Assembly (NCBI GenBank): GCA_028709305.1
Contig: JAQVXE010000007.1
Coordinates: 1-47,684, forward strand
Length of the DNA stretch: 47,684 nucleotides
Origin: Bacillota bacterium
GTDB lineage: Bacteria > Bacillota > DTU025
Direction of reading: 5' to 3'
Shown here: one piece after another, positions 26,946-35,953 of the stretch
Numbering within the stretch: the first letter of the stretch is position 1
Layout: each line of letters starts with the position of its first letter
Program-made: the position numbers and the translations under genes
The notes under the pieces: model-generated
The model's database searches: none
Told to the model about the DNA's origin: nothing
The model's input: the letters and a program-made list of their open reading frames with translations, nothing else

Positions 26946-28025
26946 CTAGAAATCTATCTCAAATTTGGGCATGCTGACCAGACCAACCTGGGACTCGCTC
27001 TTTATGTCTATCTTCCATCCCGTAATCTTGGCAGCGAGGCGCGCATTCTGGCCTTCCCTGCCAATAGCTAGGGATAGCTGGTAATCGGGTACGATCACAG
27101 TTGCGACTTTCGACAAGAAATCAGGCCTGACCTCCAAAACCTTCGCCGGGCTGAGAGCATTGGCAATGAATACCGAATGATCCTCATCCCATGGTATCAC
27201 ATCTATCTTCTCCCCGGCGAGTTCTGAGACTATCGCCTGTATCCTTGCCCCCCGAGGTCCTACACAAGCCCCCACCGGGTCGACGTTGGGGTCTCCTGCA
27301 GCAACTGCCACTTTCGATCGCGCACCTGCCTCACGAGCTATGGCCTTTATCTCCACGACTCCCTCTGATATCTCGGGCACCTCGAGCTCAAGAAGGCGCC
27401 TCAAAAGGCCAGGATGGGTTCGTGACAACATCACAAGCGGACCCCGTCCCGTCTTACGCACCTCAACTACGTAGCACTTGACCCTCATTCCCGGCTCATA
27501 CGTCTCATTCCTGATTTGCTCGTGCGGTGGTAGACTCGCCTCAGTTTTTCCAAGATCTACTATGATGTTGCGCTGGTCGATACGGCCCACAGTCCCCGTG
27601 ACCACGTCTCCCTCGCGCTCGGAATACTCCTCATAGATGACGCCCCTCTCCGCCTCGCGTATGCGCTGAACCACAACTTGCTTGGCGGTCTGAGCGGCTA
27701 TTCTTCCAAACTCCTTGGGCGTAACCTCTCCCTCAATGATATCACCTAGCTGGTAGTTGGGATCGATTTGCCTCGCTTCTTCAAGCGAAATCTCCGTCTT
27801 TGGGTCCCCCGCTTCCTCAACTACGTTCTTTCGAGCAAGCACAAGAATGCGCCCTGTTTCAGGGTCGATATTCACTCTTACGTTCTGAGATGAGCCATAG
27901 TGCCTCTTGAATGCAGACACCAGGGCCGCTTCCAAGGCCTCCAAAAGGACTGCCTTAGGAACCCCGCGCTCCCTTTCCAGTTCATCGAGGGCCCTGACTA
28001 TCTCAAGACCTTCACGCTCAGTCAT
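26946..28025 (-). CDS. nusA: Transcription termination/antitermination factor NusA
   Basis: Binds RNA polymerase and nascent RNA, modulating pausing and intrinsic termination. About 359 residues: N-terminal RNAP-binding domain, S1 domain (near GDVVTGTVGRIDQRNIIVDL), KH1 with VGACVGPRGARIQAI, and KH2 with LAIGREGQNARLAAKITGW. No C-terminal acidic repeats, as usual in Bacillota. ATG 28025 overlaps rimP by 8 bp and has GGAGGTTTTCGGCG before it. The frame extends to 28112 inside rimP and is rejected. In B. subtilis NusA controls its own operon through a terminator in the leader, which is relevant to the hairpins found upstream of rimP. Confidence 0.96.
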   Translation of the reverse strand: MTEREGLEIVRALDELERERGVPKAVLLEALEAALVSAFKRHYGSSQNVRVNIDPETGRILVLARKNVVEEAGDPKTEISLEEARQIDPNYQLGDIIEGEVTPKEFGRIAAQTAKQVVVQRIREAERGVIYEEYSEREGDVVTGTVGRIDQRNIIVDLGKTEASLPPHEQIRNETYEPGMRVKCYVVEVRKTGRGPLVMLSRTHPGLLRRLLELEVPEISEGVVEIKAIAREAGARSKVAVAAGDPNVDPVGACVGPRGARIQAIVSELAGEKIDVIPWDEDHSVFIANALSPAKVLEVRPDFLSKVATVIVPDYQLSLAIGREGQNARLAAKITGWKIDIKSESQVGLVSMPKFEIDF

Positions 28026-28497
28026 CGCCGAAAACCTCCTCGAGGTGGACAGCCAGCCTGGCGCTGTTGATACTTGAACGCGGCACTTGCACAACAACCT
28101 CGTCCACTTCAATCAACACACAATCGCCGCGGTTGCCCTGCAACACGCCTTCGAAACGCTTGCGCCCATCTATCTCGTTGTAAGTCGTGATGAGCGCCCA
28201 TCTTCCCTTGAGTCTATCGTATTCTTCATCGCTCCGGATCGGTTTTTCGCCAGAGGATGACACTTCCAGAATATAGCTTTGCGGTATGAAATCTTGACGG
28301 TCCAACTCCGATCCCACCGCCCGCGACAGGTCGGCGCAATCGTCTATCCCTACTCCCCCTGGCTTATCTATGTACACGCGTACATACCAGACACCTGAAT
28401 CCTTTACAAACTCGGTATCTACTACCTCAAGTCCGAAGGGTTCTGCGGCTGACTTAGCTATAGCACTCGCACGGGATTCGATCTGCCGACGATTCAT
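28018..28497 (-). CDS. rimP: Ribosome maturation factor RimP
   Basis: 159-residue protein needed for 30S subunit assembly. The N-terminal domain contains GLEVVDTEFVKDSGVWYVRV, followed by the family core GVGIDDCADLSRAVGSELD and LEVSSSGEKPI. It is the first gene of the rimP-nusA-rnpM-infB operon, with ATG 28497 behind GGAGGGAAGG. A promoter and two hairpins lie upstream. Confidence 0.95.
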   Translation of the reverse strand: MNRRQIESRASAIAKSAAEPFGLEVVDTEFVKDSGVWYVRVYIDKPGGVGIDDCADLSRAVGSELDRQDFIPQSYILEVSSSGEKPIRSDEEYDRLKGRWALITTYNEIDGRKRFEGVLQGNRGDCVLIEVDEVVVQVPRSSINSARLAVHLEEVFGDD

Positions 28498-28520
28498 CGT
28501 TCGCCTTCCCTCCTAATGAG

Positions 28521-28545
28521 TAAAAGCGCAGGGCTTTTGCCCTGC
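28521..28545 (-). terminator. Hairpin with short U-tract just before rimP (possible attenuator)
   Basis: GCAGGGC (28528-28534) and GCCCTGC (28539-28545) pair perfectly around TTTT. On the minus strand the stem is followed by GCTTTTACTC and then by the rimP ribosome binding site. It lies after the likely operon promoter, so it would act on the operon's own leader RNA rather than on polC. Confidence 0.55.
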
Positions 28546-28565
28546 AAGGGGACAGACATGATGAA

Positions 28566-28586
28566 AGAGTGGGACGGACCCACTCT
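28566..28586 (-). terminator. Second leader hairpin upstream of rimP
   Basis: AGAGTGGG (28566-28573) and CCCACTCT (28579-28586) form a perfect 8-bp stem with a 5-nt loop. On the minus strand TTTCATCAT follows. It could be a weak terminator or part of a folded leader together with the hairpin at 28528-28545. A further 7-bp hairpin at 28677-28693 lies between polC and the promoter and may mark the polC transcript end, though it has no U-tract. Confidence 0.45.
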
Positions 28587-28636
28587 CCCTAGCCACACAT
28601 CACACACGCCTGCCGAGGACAATCCTCACACGTATT

Positions 28637-28665
28637 AATATATCATACGCCACAGGCTCACGCAA
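28637..28665 (-). promoter_or_regulatory. Probable sigma-A promoter of the rimP-nusA-infB operon
   Basis: Minus-strand TTGCGT (28660-28665) and TATATT (28637-28642) are separated by exactly 17 bp. The -10 matches the consensus at five of six bases, the -35 at three. A start near 28630 would give a leader of about 130 nt that contains two hairpins. Confidence 0.6.
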
Positions 28666-28723
28666 GACCACCAGGCATGCTGCGAAGCAGCATCAAGAGG
28701 CGACGGCGGCAATAGCCCATTGA

Positions 28724-31700
28724 TCAAAAGAGAGACAGCTGATCAGTTTCGGGAAGGCCATTGCACGCCCCTATCTCATTGAGCGTGTCCACGTGCGTCC
28801 TAGTCAACTTCGTGCGCGACCACATGTCATGAACTGAAGTGAACGGCCGCTCTTCTCTAGCCTCAATCACGCTTGACGCAGCAGTTTCTCCAAGGCTTGG
28901 CACGGTTATCAGAGGCAGGCGCAGGCCCTCCTCTTCCAAGGTGAAGCGAGACGCATCAGAATGGCATACATGGACTGGAACGAAGTTTATTCCACGCATC
29001 ATTCCTTCCTGAACTACTTCAAGCACACCAGCCAAGTTTCTTTCTCTTGGAGTGGCATCCTCTTTCGCCTCAATCGCTGCTCTGGCCTGTACAACACCCT
29101 CAACGTCCATGGTCGCGATGTATGCATCAAAATCGGAAGCCTTTAGGCTGAAATGGGCCGCATAGAACTCCTTTGGATAATGAACCTTGAACCATGCTAT
29201 CCTGAATGCCATCATTACGTACGCTACCGCATGCGCTTTCGGGAACATATACTTTATTTTGTTGCACGAGTCGATGTACCATTCAGGCACAGAATGCTTG
29301 CGCATGAGTTCCGGGTCGCCTTCGGCGAGCATCCTGCCTTTCCTTACCCGCTCCATGATGCGAAAAGCATCTTTGGGCGGAATTTCATCGCTTATGAGTC
29401 TGTTCATTATGTCATCGCGGCATGCAATTACCTCTGAAAGCCGGGCCTGCCCAGACTCTATCAACTGCTGGGCATTATTGAGCCATACATCAGTCCCGTG
29501 CGACAACCCGCTTATCCTCACAAGCTCCCCAAAAGTAGTCGGCCTAGTCTCTTCCAACATCCCCCTGACGAATTTCGTTCCGAACTCGGGGATTCCCACT
29601 GAGCCAACGGTGAACCCGCTCTTCTCAGGATCGAGGCCCAATGACTCAACACCTGAGAAGATCTTCATTGTGTCGGGATCGTCCATAGGAATCGTTGACG
29701 CGTCAACCCCGGTTAGATCCTCCAGCATCTTGATCATTGTTGGATCATCATGACCAAGCAAATCCAGCTTCAACAGGCAGTCTTGTATAGTCTTGTAGTC
29801 GAAATGAGTAGTGACGACATCGGAATTCCTGTCATTGGCCGGACGTTGCACAGGCGTGAACTCGTGCACATCACGGCCTTTGGGTACTATCATTATCCCG
29901 CCTGGGTGTTGGCCAGTCGTGCGCCTCACGCCAGTGCAACCCAGAGCAAGCCTCTCCACTTCCACACTGCGCTTTACTACTTGATGCGACTCGCAGTACG
30001 CCTTCACAAATCCGTACGCCGTCTTCTCCGCAACAGTCGAGATCGTGCCTGCCCGGAACACGTGATCCGCTCCGAATATCTCTTCGGCATACTTGTGCAC
30101 GGTGGACTGGTACTCGCCAGAGAAATTGAGGTCGATGTCGGGTACCTTGTCTCCTTCAAACCCAAGGAACGTCTCGAAGGGGATGTTCTGACCTTCCTTC
30201 CTCATGGGAATGCCACAGCGTGGGCAGACACCAGCCGGCAAGTCGTACCCGGACTCCACATCATGCCCATGCTCGAAGTTGCTATGCTTGCATTTGGGGC
30301 AAACATAGTGGGGGGCAAGTGGATTTACCTCCGTTATGCCGCACATGGCCGCCACAAACGAGGACCCGACAGATCCTCTGGATCCGACCCGATACCCGTC
30401 TGACACCGATTTCTGGACCAATTTGGCCGCGATGTCGTAGTTGACAGCATACCCGTTGCCACAAATCGCATCCAGCTCGCGTTCGAGGCGCTTCTCAACA
30501 ACTTCAGGCAGCGGATCGCCATACAAATCTCGAGCATTGGCGCGCGCACGCATCCTGACCGCCTCATCGGCCCCATCTATCTCGGGAGTAGCCAGCTCAT
30601 CAGGGACCGGGCGAATATTCTCCACCTCTTCAGCTATGCGACGCGTATTCGCCACAACCACTTCATAGCTGGCATCCTGCCCCAGAAACAAAAACTCACT
30701 GAGCATCTCATCTGTTGTACGCAGATACAACGGAGCCTGATGGTCAGCGTCCTCATAGCCCTGGCCTGCCATGAGGATTCTCCGGTAGACTTCATCTGAC
30801 GGATCGAGGAAATGAACGTCGCCTGTGGCCACAACCGGTATCCCGAGCTCCTTGCCGAGCTCATAGATGCGAGTCGATATCTCCTTAACCTCGTCCATGT
30901 TGCCAAGGCGCCCCGACCTGACCAAATATGCGTCGTTCTCCGGTGGCATGATCTCGAGATAATCGTAGAAGGATGCGACCTTCTTCACCTCGTCATCGCT
31001 CGCTCCCGACAGGATGGCCCGAAACAGCTCCCCTGCCCCGCAGGCAGACCCCACCAGCAGGTTAGATCTTGCCCCGTCCAGCTCATCTCTGGGGATCCTG
31101 GGATGGCGATAGAAGTGCCTCAGATGGGAGAGCGAGACCAGCCGGTAAAGATCACGAAGGCCGTCGCGGTTCTTGACAAGTATTGTCATATGATAGACTG
31201 GCGCCGAATCTGCATCTGGATCGTTAACGAGATAGGCTTCAACCCCGTAGATCATCTTAATGCCATGCTTACGCGCCACACTATAAGCATCTGGGAATGC
31301 CTGAACGACTCCGTGGTCGGTTACCGCCACAGCCGGATGCCCCCAGGATGCCGCGAGGGCAACCGCATCTTCGACATCACACACAGAATCCATAGAACTC
31401 ATCTTGGTGTGTAAATGCAACTCAACGCGCTTTCCCGGCGCCGAGTCGACTCTAGCCTGGGCCTCATGGGGAACGATGTCATGCGCCATCAAAACTATCT
31501 CACGAGCGTAGTGATCGTACTGGACCTCTCCTCTGACTTTGACCCATTGGCCATTATGAAGTTCGAATCTGGGCTCATCTTCACGGAAGAAGCACTTGCA
31601 CATGATTGAGTCTGACTTGTCAGTAATGGCAAACGCGATTATGATCAGGCCATTCCGTGTATGCCTTTCCTCGAACTTGAAGACCTGCCCCGCAACGGTC

Positions 31701-32440
31701 GCCTTCTTCTGGGCTTCATTCAGCTCAGATATTGGCTGCGGCAAGTCGCAGATCACTTTCCCCATTATGGCTCCGTCTGCCGCCTTCGCCCTAAAGCGCC
31801 GCTGCCTCGACGATCTCGAACCGCCCGCTTTCTGCTCTGGCTGAGCAGAGCTCATGCTGCCAACTGGCACTGCCGGTTCATCAAGCTCAGCGGGAACATC
31901 AGGCTCTTCAAACTCGCCAACGTCAATTCGAACCTCCGGGCGACGACCACAAAGCTCCGAAAAGGCCTGGGCAATCTCGAGATTGCCTGCCCTCTCCGTT
32001 AGTTTCTCAGCTTGCACGATGCCCGGAACCTCAACGACCACCCCTTGCTTGTCCGCCCGACATCGCGCCTGCGCGAGCCAGACGCCGACGTTGGGAGCGT
32101 TCTTGTAGACTCTATCGACTACATCGGGCCAATGCTTCTCGATCGTCTCATCACTGGGAGTCCAATCATCCCCATTGTCTGACGAGAACTCCACAGAGAC
32201 AGTGGATGACCCCTTCAGAATTTTCTGAAAGACAGTGCATATTTGATCAAGGCACTCAGATCCAGGAAAGGAAGTGCCGGCTATGCGCACGGCCCAATGC
32301 TTTGACTCCGAATCTATGCTTATGCTTTCGATCCTGCAGGAGTCGCGCAGGGCAACCGGGACACTCATGCCGGCACACTCAAATATGTGTTTCAGTTCAG
32401 CCTTGTCGCTAGATGGACGAAGTACAAATACCGTAGACAA
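28724..32440 (-). CDS. polC: DNA polymerase III PolC-type alpha subunit lacking the exonuclease domain
   Basis: Replicative polymerase, 1238 residues against about 1437 in B. subtilis. Order seen: N-terminal domain (1-225), OB fold (about 226-325), PHP domain (about 338-545), polymerase core with the catalytic PDIDLNF (Asp768, Asp770), a four-cysteine zinc site (714, 717, 739, 742) and the C-terminal clamp-binding QLSLF. The DEDDh exonuclease normally inserted in the PHP domain is missing: KMIYGVEAYLV runs, after about ten residues, straight into YHMTILVKN. The frame is continuous. What look like all nine PHP metal ligands are present: His342, His344, Asp351, His376, Glu401, His417, Cys467, Asp541 and His543. 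The start is TTG 32440 with GGAGGG before it. It follows the glycosyltransferase by 28 bp. Confidence 0.97.
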   Translation of the reverse strand: MSTVFVLRPSSDKAELKHIFECAGMSVPVALRDSCRIESISIDSESKHWAVRIAGTSFPGSECLDQICTVFQKILKGSSTVSVEFSSDNGDDWTPSDETIEKHWPDVVDRVYKNAPNVGVWLAQARCRADKQGVVVEVPGIVQAEKLTERAGNLEIAQAFSELCGRRPEVRIDVGEFEEPDVPAELDEPAVPVGSMSSAQPEQKAGGSRSSRQRRFRAKAADGAIMGKVICDLPQPISELNEAQKKATVAGQVFKFEERHTRNGLIIIAFAITDKSDSIMCKCFFREDEPRFELHNGQWVKVRGEVQYDHYAREIVLMAHDIVPHEAQARVDSAPGKRVELHLHTKMSSMDSVCDVEDAVALAASWGHPAVAVTDHGVVQAFPDAYSVARKHGIKMIYGVEAYLVNDPDADSAPVYHMTILVKNRDGLRDLYRLVSLSHLRHFYRHPRIPRDELDGARSNLLVGSACGAGELFRAILSGASDDEVKKVASFYDYLEIMPPENDAYLVRSGRLGNMDEVKEISTRIYELGKELGIPVVATGDVHFLDPSDEVYRRILMAGQGYEDADHQAPLYLRTTDEMLSEFLFLGQDASYEVVVANTRRIAEEVENIRPVPDELATPEIDGADEAVRMRARANARDLYGDPLPEVVEKRLERELDAICGNGYAVNYDIAAKLVQKSVSDGYRVGSRGSVGSSFVAAMCGITEVNPLAPHYVCPKCKHSNFEHGHDVESGYDLPAGVCPRCGIPMRKEGQNIPFETFLGFEGDKVPDIDLNFSGEYQSTVHKYAEEIFGADHVFRAGTISTVAEKTAYGFVKAYCESHQVVKRSVEVERLALGCTGVRRTTGQHPGGIMIVPKGRDVHEFTPVQRPANDRNSDVVTTHFDYKTIQDCLLKLDLLGHDDPTMIKMLEDLTGVDASTIPMDDPDTMKIFSGVESLGLDPEKSGFTVGSVGIPEFGTKFVRGMLEETRPTTFGELVRISGLSHGTDVWLNNAQQLIESGQARLSEVIACRDDIMNRLISDEIPPKDAFRIMERVRKGRMLAEGDPELMRKHSVPEWYIDSCNKIKYMFPKAHAVAYVMMAFRIAWFKVHYPKEFYAAHFSLKASDFDAYIATMDVEGVVQARAAIEAKEDATPRERNLAGVLEVVQEGMMRGINFVPVHVCHSDASRFTLEEEGLRLPLITVPSLGETAASSVIEAREERPFTSVHDMWSRTKLTRTHVDTLNEIGACNGLPETDQLSLF

Positions 32441-32468
32441 CGACTACCCTCCAACAACCCGATCGGCC

Positions 32469-33098
32469 TCAATCCCAGTCAACGACGGACTTGAGAACCT
32501 CCCAGTACATGCGGGCACGTGAGGCCATGCCTCGCATGGTGCCCATCTTCTCTTCTTTCATCACATGAGTTAGTCCAGGAAGTTTAACATCAACTACCTT
32601 GAGATCCAATTCTCTTGCATGTCGCGTAAGCACTGCCTCAACGCCAAACCTGGCAATATCGAGTTCCAGTCCTTCCAGCGCATCGCGTCTAATAGCCCTC
32701 TGCCCAGATAGCCACGGGGTCAAAGCCTGAGCAAGATCTGTGGCTGCTCGCCCGTTTCCGAAGATCCCGATGGTCATGTCGGCTTCCCCATGGCAAACAG
32801 GCTCAATCAAGGCGTTCACGTGTTCAACCGTCAATCCAATAAGGTCGGCATCGAGGAAGAGGATCACATCACCAAGCGTAGCCTCAAGTCCTTTGGCTAC
32901 AGCCCCTCCTTTCCCCGTGTTCTCTCCGAGCCTTATGACCTTCGCCCCATGGACCCTTGCAACTTCGGAAGTATCATCATCAGAACCATCGTCTACCACA
33001 ATGATCTCGTCCACTAGAGGGCTCGCACGCACAACATCAAGCACTGAAGCGATTCTGGGCTCCTCATTGTATGCAGGAACGATTGCAGCAACACGCAT
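32469..33098 (-). CDS. GT2-family glycosyltransferase
   Basis: GT-A fold glycosyltransferase of about 209 residues. The N-terminal nucleotide-sugar part is clear: VAAIVPAYNEEPRIASVL, then EIIVVDDGSDDDT, and the metal-binding DAD in VILFLDADLIG. There is no membrane segment and the protein is short. It resembles dolichyl-phosphate-mannose-synthase-like enzymes without the C-terminal anchor, such as those that make glucosyl-3-phosphoglycerate or modify lipid carriers, but the acceptor cannot be told. ATG 33098 has GGAGGTGGC in front. It lies between proS and polC, a place where Bacillota usually have no gene, and is probably co-transcribed with both. Confidence 0.85.
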   Translation of the reverse strand: MRVAAIVPAYNEEPRIASVLDVVRASPLVDEIIVVDDGSDDDTSEVARVHGAKVIRLGENTGKGGAVAKGLEATLGDVILFLDADLIGLTVEHVNALIEPVCHGEADMTIGIFGNGRAATDLAQALTPWLSGQRAIRRDALEGLELDIARFGVEAVLTRHARELDLKVVDVKLPGLTHVMKEEKMGTMRGMASRARMYWEVLKSVVDWD

Positions 33099-33111
33099 GC
33101 ATAGCCACCTC

Positions 33112-34851
33112 CTACTGCGGCATAAGCACTGAAAGCTCGCGGTCAACCATCTTAGTGACGTGCGCCGCAACGTCTTCAATTCCCACCAGTTCAACGCTTC
33201 GGTCGCGCCTCATGCTCACCTCAACCTTTCCATCTCCGAGGTGTTTGGGACCGACTACGACACGGATCGGGAAGCCAATCAGGTCAGCATCCTTGAATTT
33301 CACACCAGGACGTTCGTCACGGTCGTCGATCACAACCTCTACTCCATATCCGCACAGCTCTGAATATATCCGCTCCGCAACTTCCATCTGCACACTCTCT
33401 TGAGTGTTCAATGGCATTACAAGCACTTGATATGGAGCGACCGACATCGGCCATATTATCCCATCGTCATCATGATGCGCCTCGATGGCAGCAGCTGCTG
33501 TCCGCGTGATGCCTATCCCGTAGCATCCCATCACTACCAGATTGTCAACTCCGCCTTCATCAAGATAACTTACCCCTAATGCTGAAGTATATTTCGTTCC
33601 GAGCTTAAAGAGATGCCCAACCTCCACGCCACGGGCTCCTCTCAGTGCCGCACCGCATCTGGGACATGCATCGCCTGCTACTACGTTCCTGATATCAGCA
33701 ACTACATCAGCAGAGTAGTCGACCCCGTAATTGGCGCCTGCCAAGTGAGCATCAGCAGCGTTGGCACCCACTACAGCGTCTTCGACTACAACCGCCTCCC
33801 AGTCGGCAACGATCTTGACTCGCTCCCGAAGCCCGACAGGCCCCGTGAATCCCACAGGCGCGCCGCTCACGCGTTCAATGACCTCGGGAGACGCAAGTTC
33901 CAGCTCGCGAACGCCCAAAGCCCTCTTGAGCTTGGCCTCGTTAAGGTCGCGGTCACCACGTACTACCGCAGCCACAGGCTCCCCGTCAGCCATGTACAGC
34001 AGGGTTTTCAGCAACTTCGAAGGACCGACTTGCAGGTAGCTGGTGACTTCCTCGACTGTACGCATGCCCGGCGTCGATACCTTTCTTATTCCAGTGCGCA
34101 CCTTGACAGCATCATGCTCGCTCTCAGGCGGCCTCGCCGCCTCAGCGCGCTCCACATTGGCACCGTATCCACATGCCTCACAGAAGACCAGTGCATCCTC
34201 GCCTACTTCGGATACGACCATGAACTCATGGTTCTGGCTTCCTCCGATAGCCCCGGCATCTGCCTCAACGACCCTGTAATCAACCCCGCACCTGGAGAAG
34301 ACTCTGCAGTAGGCCTCATACATCTTGGAGTAGTTGCTGTCAAGGCCTTCGTTATCCCGGTCGAAGCTGTAGGCGTCCTTCATTATGAACTCGCGCGAAC
34401 GCATCACACCAAAACGCGGCCTGATCTCGTCGCGATACTTCGTCTGAATCTGATAAAGAATCTTGGGAAGCTGCCTGTACGACCTCATCTCATCTCTGAC
34501 AGTCACTGTCACTATCTCTTCATGCGTAGGCCCAAGGCACATTTCCCTTCCGTGTCGGTCCTTTAGGCGGAACATCTCGCTGCCATAATCATCCCATCTG
34601 CCCGTCTCACGCCATATGTCAGCAGACTGTATGGCCGGCATAAGAACTTCCTGAGCTCCTTGCCTATCCATCTCCTCGCGGACTATCTCCTCTATCTTAC
34701 GAACCACTCGGCACCCGAGATGGAGGTAAGAGTAAACCCCCGAGACGGTCTTCCTGATCATGCCGGCCCTCAGCATGAGCTGATGGCTGGGTATATCCGC
34801 CTCAGATGGCACTTCGCGCAATGTAGGTGCGAATATCTGCGACATCCTCAT
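33112..34851 (-). CDS. proS: Prolyl-tRNA synthetase (bacterial type, with editing domain)
   Basis: Class II aminoacyl-tRNA synthetase, 579 residues. Motif 1 region (QLMLRAGMIRKTVSGVYSYL), motif 2 (RPRFGVMRSREFIMKDAYSF) and motif 3 (GCYGIGITRTAAAAIE) are visible. Between motifs 2 and 3 lies the INS editing domain that removes mischarged Ala, about residues 230-390. The C-terminal anticodon-binding domain contains DDRDERPGVKFKDADLIGFP. Starts at ATG 34851 with GAGGAG before it. It follows ispG by 22 bp, as usual in Bacillota. Confidence 0.97.
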   Translation of the reverse strand: MRMSQIFAPTLREVPSEADIPSHQLMLRAGMIRKTVSGVYSYLHLGCRVVRKIEEIVREEMDRQGAQEVLMPAIQSADIWRETGRWDDYGSEMFRLKDRHGREMCLGPTHEEIVTVTVRDEMRSYRQLPKILYQIQTKYRDEIRPRFGVMRSREFIMKDAYSFDRDNEGLDSNYSKMYEAYCRVFSRCGVDYRVVEADAGAIGGSQNHEFMVVSEVGEDALVFCEACGYGANVERAEAARPPESEHDAVKVRTGIRKVSTPGMRTVEEVTSYLQVGPSKLLKTLLYMADGEPVAAVVRGDRDLNEAKLKRALGVRELELASPEVIERVSGAPVGFTGPVGLRERVKIVADWEAVVVEDAVVGANAADAHLAGANYGVDYSADVVADIRNVVAGDACPRCGAALRGARGVEVGHLFKLGTKYTSALGVSYLDEGGVDNLVVMGCYGIGITRTAAAAIEAHHDDDGIIWPMSVAPYQVLVMPLNTQESVQMEVAERIYSELCGYGVEVVIDDRDERPGVKFKDADLIGFPIRVVVGPKHLGDGKVEVSMRRDRSVELVGIEDVAAHVTKMVDRELSVLMPQ

Positions 34852-34873
34852 CTCAAACCAACTCCTCTAACCG

Positions 34874-35953
34874 TTAACCATCTGACTTCTCCTGTCGGCC
34901 CGCAGCCATCTCCTGTGCGGCGTTGACGAGCGCGCCCACCATATCCTCTTCACGGACTTTGCGAATGACTAGGCCGCCTGTGAATAGCAGGCCAACACCG
35001 TTTCCACAAGCAAGCCCGATATCTGCTTCGCTCGCCTCTCCGGGCCCATTCACCTCGCAACCCATTATAGCAATTACGAGAGGAACGTCCAGGCTGGAAA
35101 GTCGATCTTTCACTTCACTGACGATCCCTGCAAGATCAGTGCGGCATCTTCCGCACGTAGGACACGAGACAATCGTCGGCCCGAATCGCCTCAGGCCTAG
35201 GCTGGCCAGAATCTCACGGCCAGCCATTATTTCGTCTCTCGGATCCCCTGTAAGGCTCACTCTGATTGTGTCGCCCAATCCTTCAGAAAGAATGATACCA
35301 ATGCCGACGGCCGACTTCACCAAGCCTCCGGGAAGCGGCCCTGCCTCGGTGACACCTACATGAAGCGGATAGGACGACCTGCGCGCCATCAGACGATACG
35401 CTTCTACCGTTCTATTCACATCTGACGCCTTAAGAGACAGGACAATAGACTCAAATCCTTCGCTTTCGAGAAGACTCACGTGGCGAAGGGCGGCCTCCAC
35501 CATGGCATGGGGAGTCCTACCGTATCTCGACACCAAATCATCTGGAAGTGAGCCAGCGTTGACTCCTACACGGATGGGAATGCCTCTGGCAGCCGCCGCA
35601 TCGGCAACGGCCCGGACCCTGTCTGCACCCCCTATGTTGCCGGGGTTAATGCGCAGTTTGTCCACTCCCGCCCCTATGCTAGCCAAAGCCAGCCTGTAAT
35701 TAAAATGAATGTCTGCAACCAACGGTATGCTGGATGCCCTGCGTATTTTCTTCAAAGACTCAGCTGCCTCCATGTCTGGGACAGCAACCCTAACTATTTC
35801 GCATCCCGCTGAGGTCAGCTGCTGGATCTGTTCAATGGCGGCATCAGCATCTCGCGTATCAGCTGTAGTCATTGATTGAACAGAAATGGGAGAACCACCG
35901 CCAATGGGCACATTCCCCACCATCACCTGTCTGGTCCTCTCTCGACTAGTCAC
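34874..35953 (-). CDS. ispG: 4-hydroxy-3-methylbut-2-enyl diphosphate synthase IspG (GcpE)
   Basis: Penultimate enzyme of the MEP isoprenoid pathway, a [4Fe-4S] protein of 359 residues. N-terminal GGGSPISVQSMTTADTRD opens the TIM barrel; DIHFNYRLAL and RINPGNIG follow. The cluster-binding cysteines are in SCPTCGRC and MGCEVNGPGE. The start is GTG 35953, with a modest GGCGGTG upstream. With dxr and uppS in the same stretch this provides part of the route from pyruvate and GAP to undecaprenyl diphosphate. Confidence 0.96.
   Translation of the reverse strand: MTSRERTRQVMVGNVPIGGGSPISVQSMTTADTRDADAAIEQIQQLTSAGCEIVRVAVPDMEAAESLKKIRRASSIPLVADIHFNYRLALASIGAGVDKLRINPGNIGGADRVRAVADAAAARGIPIRVGVNAGSLPDDLVSRYGRTPHAMVEAALRHVSLLESEGFESIVLSLKASDVNRTVEAYRLMARRSSYPLHVGVTEAGPLPGGLVKSAVGIGIILSEGLGDTIRVSLTGDPRDEIMAGREILASLGLRRFGPTIVSCPTCGRCRTDLAGIVSEVKDRLSSLDVPLVIAIMGCEVNGPGEASEADIGLACGNGVGLLFTGGLVIRKVREEDMVGALVNAAQEMAAGRQEKSDG

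Noticed and set aside
31180-31240. Frameshift or internal stop as the reason for the missing PolC exonuclease
   Set aside because: The frame is continuous, the PHP motifs on both sides are intact, and the join reads like a normal linker. An in-frame assembly deletion cannot be excluded from sequence alone.
33613-34566. 317-residue plus-strand open frame
   Set aside because: Antisense shadow of proS; no start signal and no domain.
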